Source: Arcticimaribacter sp965277835 (GTDB taxonomy: Bacteria > Bacteroidota > Bacteroidia > Flavobacteriales > Flavobacteriaceae). Taken from it: a stretch of 64,000 nucleotides of DNA. Position numbers and translations under genes: made by a program. Positions within the stretch are counted from its first letter, which is position 1; each line of letters opens with the position of its first letter. A model generated the notes under the pieces. That model was not told the origin of the DNA, did not search any database, and worked only from the letters and a program-made list of their open reading frames with translations. The DNA is taken from the NCBI GenBank assembly GCA_965277835.1, contig OZ255841.1:992001-1056000 (forward strand). The letters are read 5' to 3'. Shown piece after piece: positions 63,039 through 64,000 of the stretch.

Positions 63039-64000
63039 TTACTCTTCTAAACGAATGTCTAATCCTAAGCCTTTAAGTTCGTGCATTAGTACATTAAACG
63101 ATTCTGGTAAACCAGGTTCTGGTAGTGTTTCGCCTTTTACAATTGCTTCGTATGTTTTGGCTCTACCGACTACATCATCTGACTTTACAGTTAATATTTC
63201 CTGTAAGGTGCTCGATGCGCCGTACGCCTCTAATGCCCATACTTCCATCTCTCCAAAACGCTGTCCTCCAAACTGTGCTTTCCCGCCTAAAGGTTGCTGT
63301 GTAATAAGCGAGTATGTACCTATTGAACGTGAGTGCATTTTGTCTTCAATCATATGACCTAGTTTAATCATATAAATTACACCTACAGTAGCTGGTTGGT
63401 CAAAACGTTCTCCGGTGCCACCATCGTACAAGTACGTGTGTCCGTGTTTTGGAACCCCTGCATCTTCTGTAATTTTGTCTATATGACTTACATCAATACC
63501 ATCGAATATTGGAGTAGCATATTTTTCTCCTAGTTTTTGACCTGCCCAACCGAGTACGGTTTCATAAATCTGTCCTATATTCATCCGCGAAGGTACACCC
63601 AGTGGATTAAGTACAATATCTACAGGTGTGCCATCTTCAAGAAACGGCATTTCTTCTTGACGTACAATTCGGGCTACAATACCTTTGTTTCCGTGTCGTC
63701 CAGCCATTTTATCACCTACTTTTAACTTACGTTTTTTGGCGATATATACTTTTGCTAAACGTCTAATTCCTGCAGGTAATTCATCTCCTACACTAATCGT
63801 GAATTTTTCGCGGCGAAGTGCCCCTTGCAAATCGTTCTCTTTAATTTTATAGTTGTGAATTAAATCTGCAACCAAATCATTTGTTTCTTTGCTAGTTGTC
63901 CATACACCCTTAGTTAAGTGTGTGTAGTCTTCAACTGCGCTTAACATCTTAAGGGTTATCTTTTTACCTTTTGGCAAAATTTCTTCGCCCAAATCGTTTT
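63039..64000 (-). CDS. rpoB: DNA-directed RNA polymerase subunit beta (3' part only)
   Basis: The last 320 codons of the beta subunit; the gene runs off the window. Recognisable are KVGDKMAGRHGNKGIVARIV, the lysine- and histidine-bearing active-centre segment, MNIGQIYETVLGWAG, and GGKAQFGGQRFGEMEVWALEA with the region D/E signatures, then a C-terminus ending IRLEE. The 120-base spacer to rpoC is AT-rich and contains no gene. Confidence 0.96.
   Translation of the reverse strand, partial: NDLGEEILPKGKKITLKMLSAVEDYTHLTKGVWTTSKETNDLVADLIHNYKIKENDLQGALRREKFTISVGDELPAGIRRLAKVYIAKKRKLKVGDKMAGRHGNKGIVARIVRQEEMPFLEDGTPVDIVLNPLGVPSRMNIGQIYETVLGWAGQKLGEKYATPIFDGIDVSHIDKITEDAGVPKHGHTYLYDGGTGERFDQPATVGVIYMIKLGHMIEDKMHSRSIGTYSLITQQPLGGKAQFGGQRFGEMEVWALEAYGASSTLQEILTVKSDDVVGRAKTYEAIVKGETLPEPGLPESFNVLMHELKGLGLDIRLEE

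Overview
The window looks like a chromosomal segment of a member of the Bacteroidota, most likely a marine or host-associated Flavobacteriia. Supporting signs are the low G+C content, candidate promoters of the TAnnTTTG type instead of TATAAT, proteins ending in type IX secretion (T9SS) sorting domains, and typical neighbourhoods: guaA-LysM protein-pyrG-yidC-mnmA, rpmB-rpmG-DUF4295, and rpoB-rpoC-DUF3467. The genus cannot be named from the sequence alone.

Bases 1-39,933 are mostly housekeeping genes. In order they are: the 5' part of sucC and a divergent lysA; a minus-strand operon of guaA, a LysM/binding-protein-like envelope protein, pyrG, yidC and mnmA; the bacillithiol gene bshC; a secreted M14 carboxypeptidase; ftsY, an alpha/beta hydrolase and rimO; ribosomal protein genes rpmB and rpmG with a DUF4295 gene; fabH, a CoA-binding protein and a sodium:solute symporter; recR, a 2-oxoacid dehydrogenase E2, a DnaQ-type exonuclease, a PAP2 phosphatase and a methyltransferase; a lipoprotein serine hydrolase with a repetitive linker; an FAH-family enzyme and cinA; htpG; an FMN-binding glutamate-synthase-like protein; an AlkB-like dioxygenase; a DUF5916 outer-membrane-type protein and a DUF4369 lipoprotein; idi, queD, bcp and a small helical protein; and prfC.

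Bases 39,934-58,240 form the accessory part. This is a tandem array of four paralogous secreted zinc metalloproteases of about 1,270 residues. Each has a signal peptide, propeptide, reprolysin-like HExxHxxGxxH domain, Ig/PKD and fibronectin-like domains, a P-domain, a calcium-binding thrombospondin-3-like segment and a T9SS tail. Three are translationally coupled to a small lipoprotein with two fibronectin-III-like domains. The fourth partner survives only as a deletion remnant with a mutated start codon. The copies are near-identical in most places, but the P-domain and the surroundings of the active site diverge. The pairing of sequence variants switches along the genes, which points to an A-B-A-B duplication followed by gene conversion. 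This array is the most unusual content of the window.

Bases 58,264-64,000 return to housekeeping: a terminator, a DUF3467 gene, rpoC and the 3' part of rpoB. No tRNA, rRNA, CRISPR array, complete insertion sequence or prophage was seen. No gene-free stretch exceeds 300 bases.
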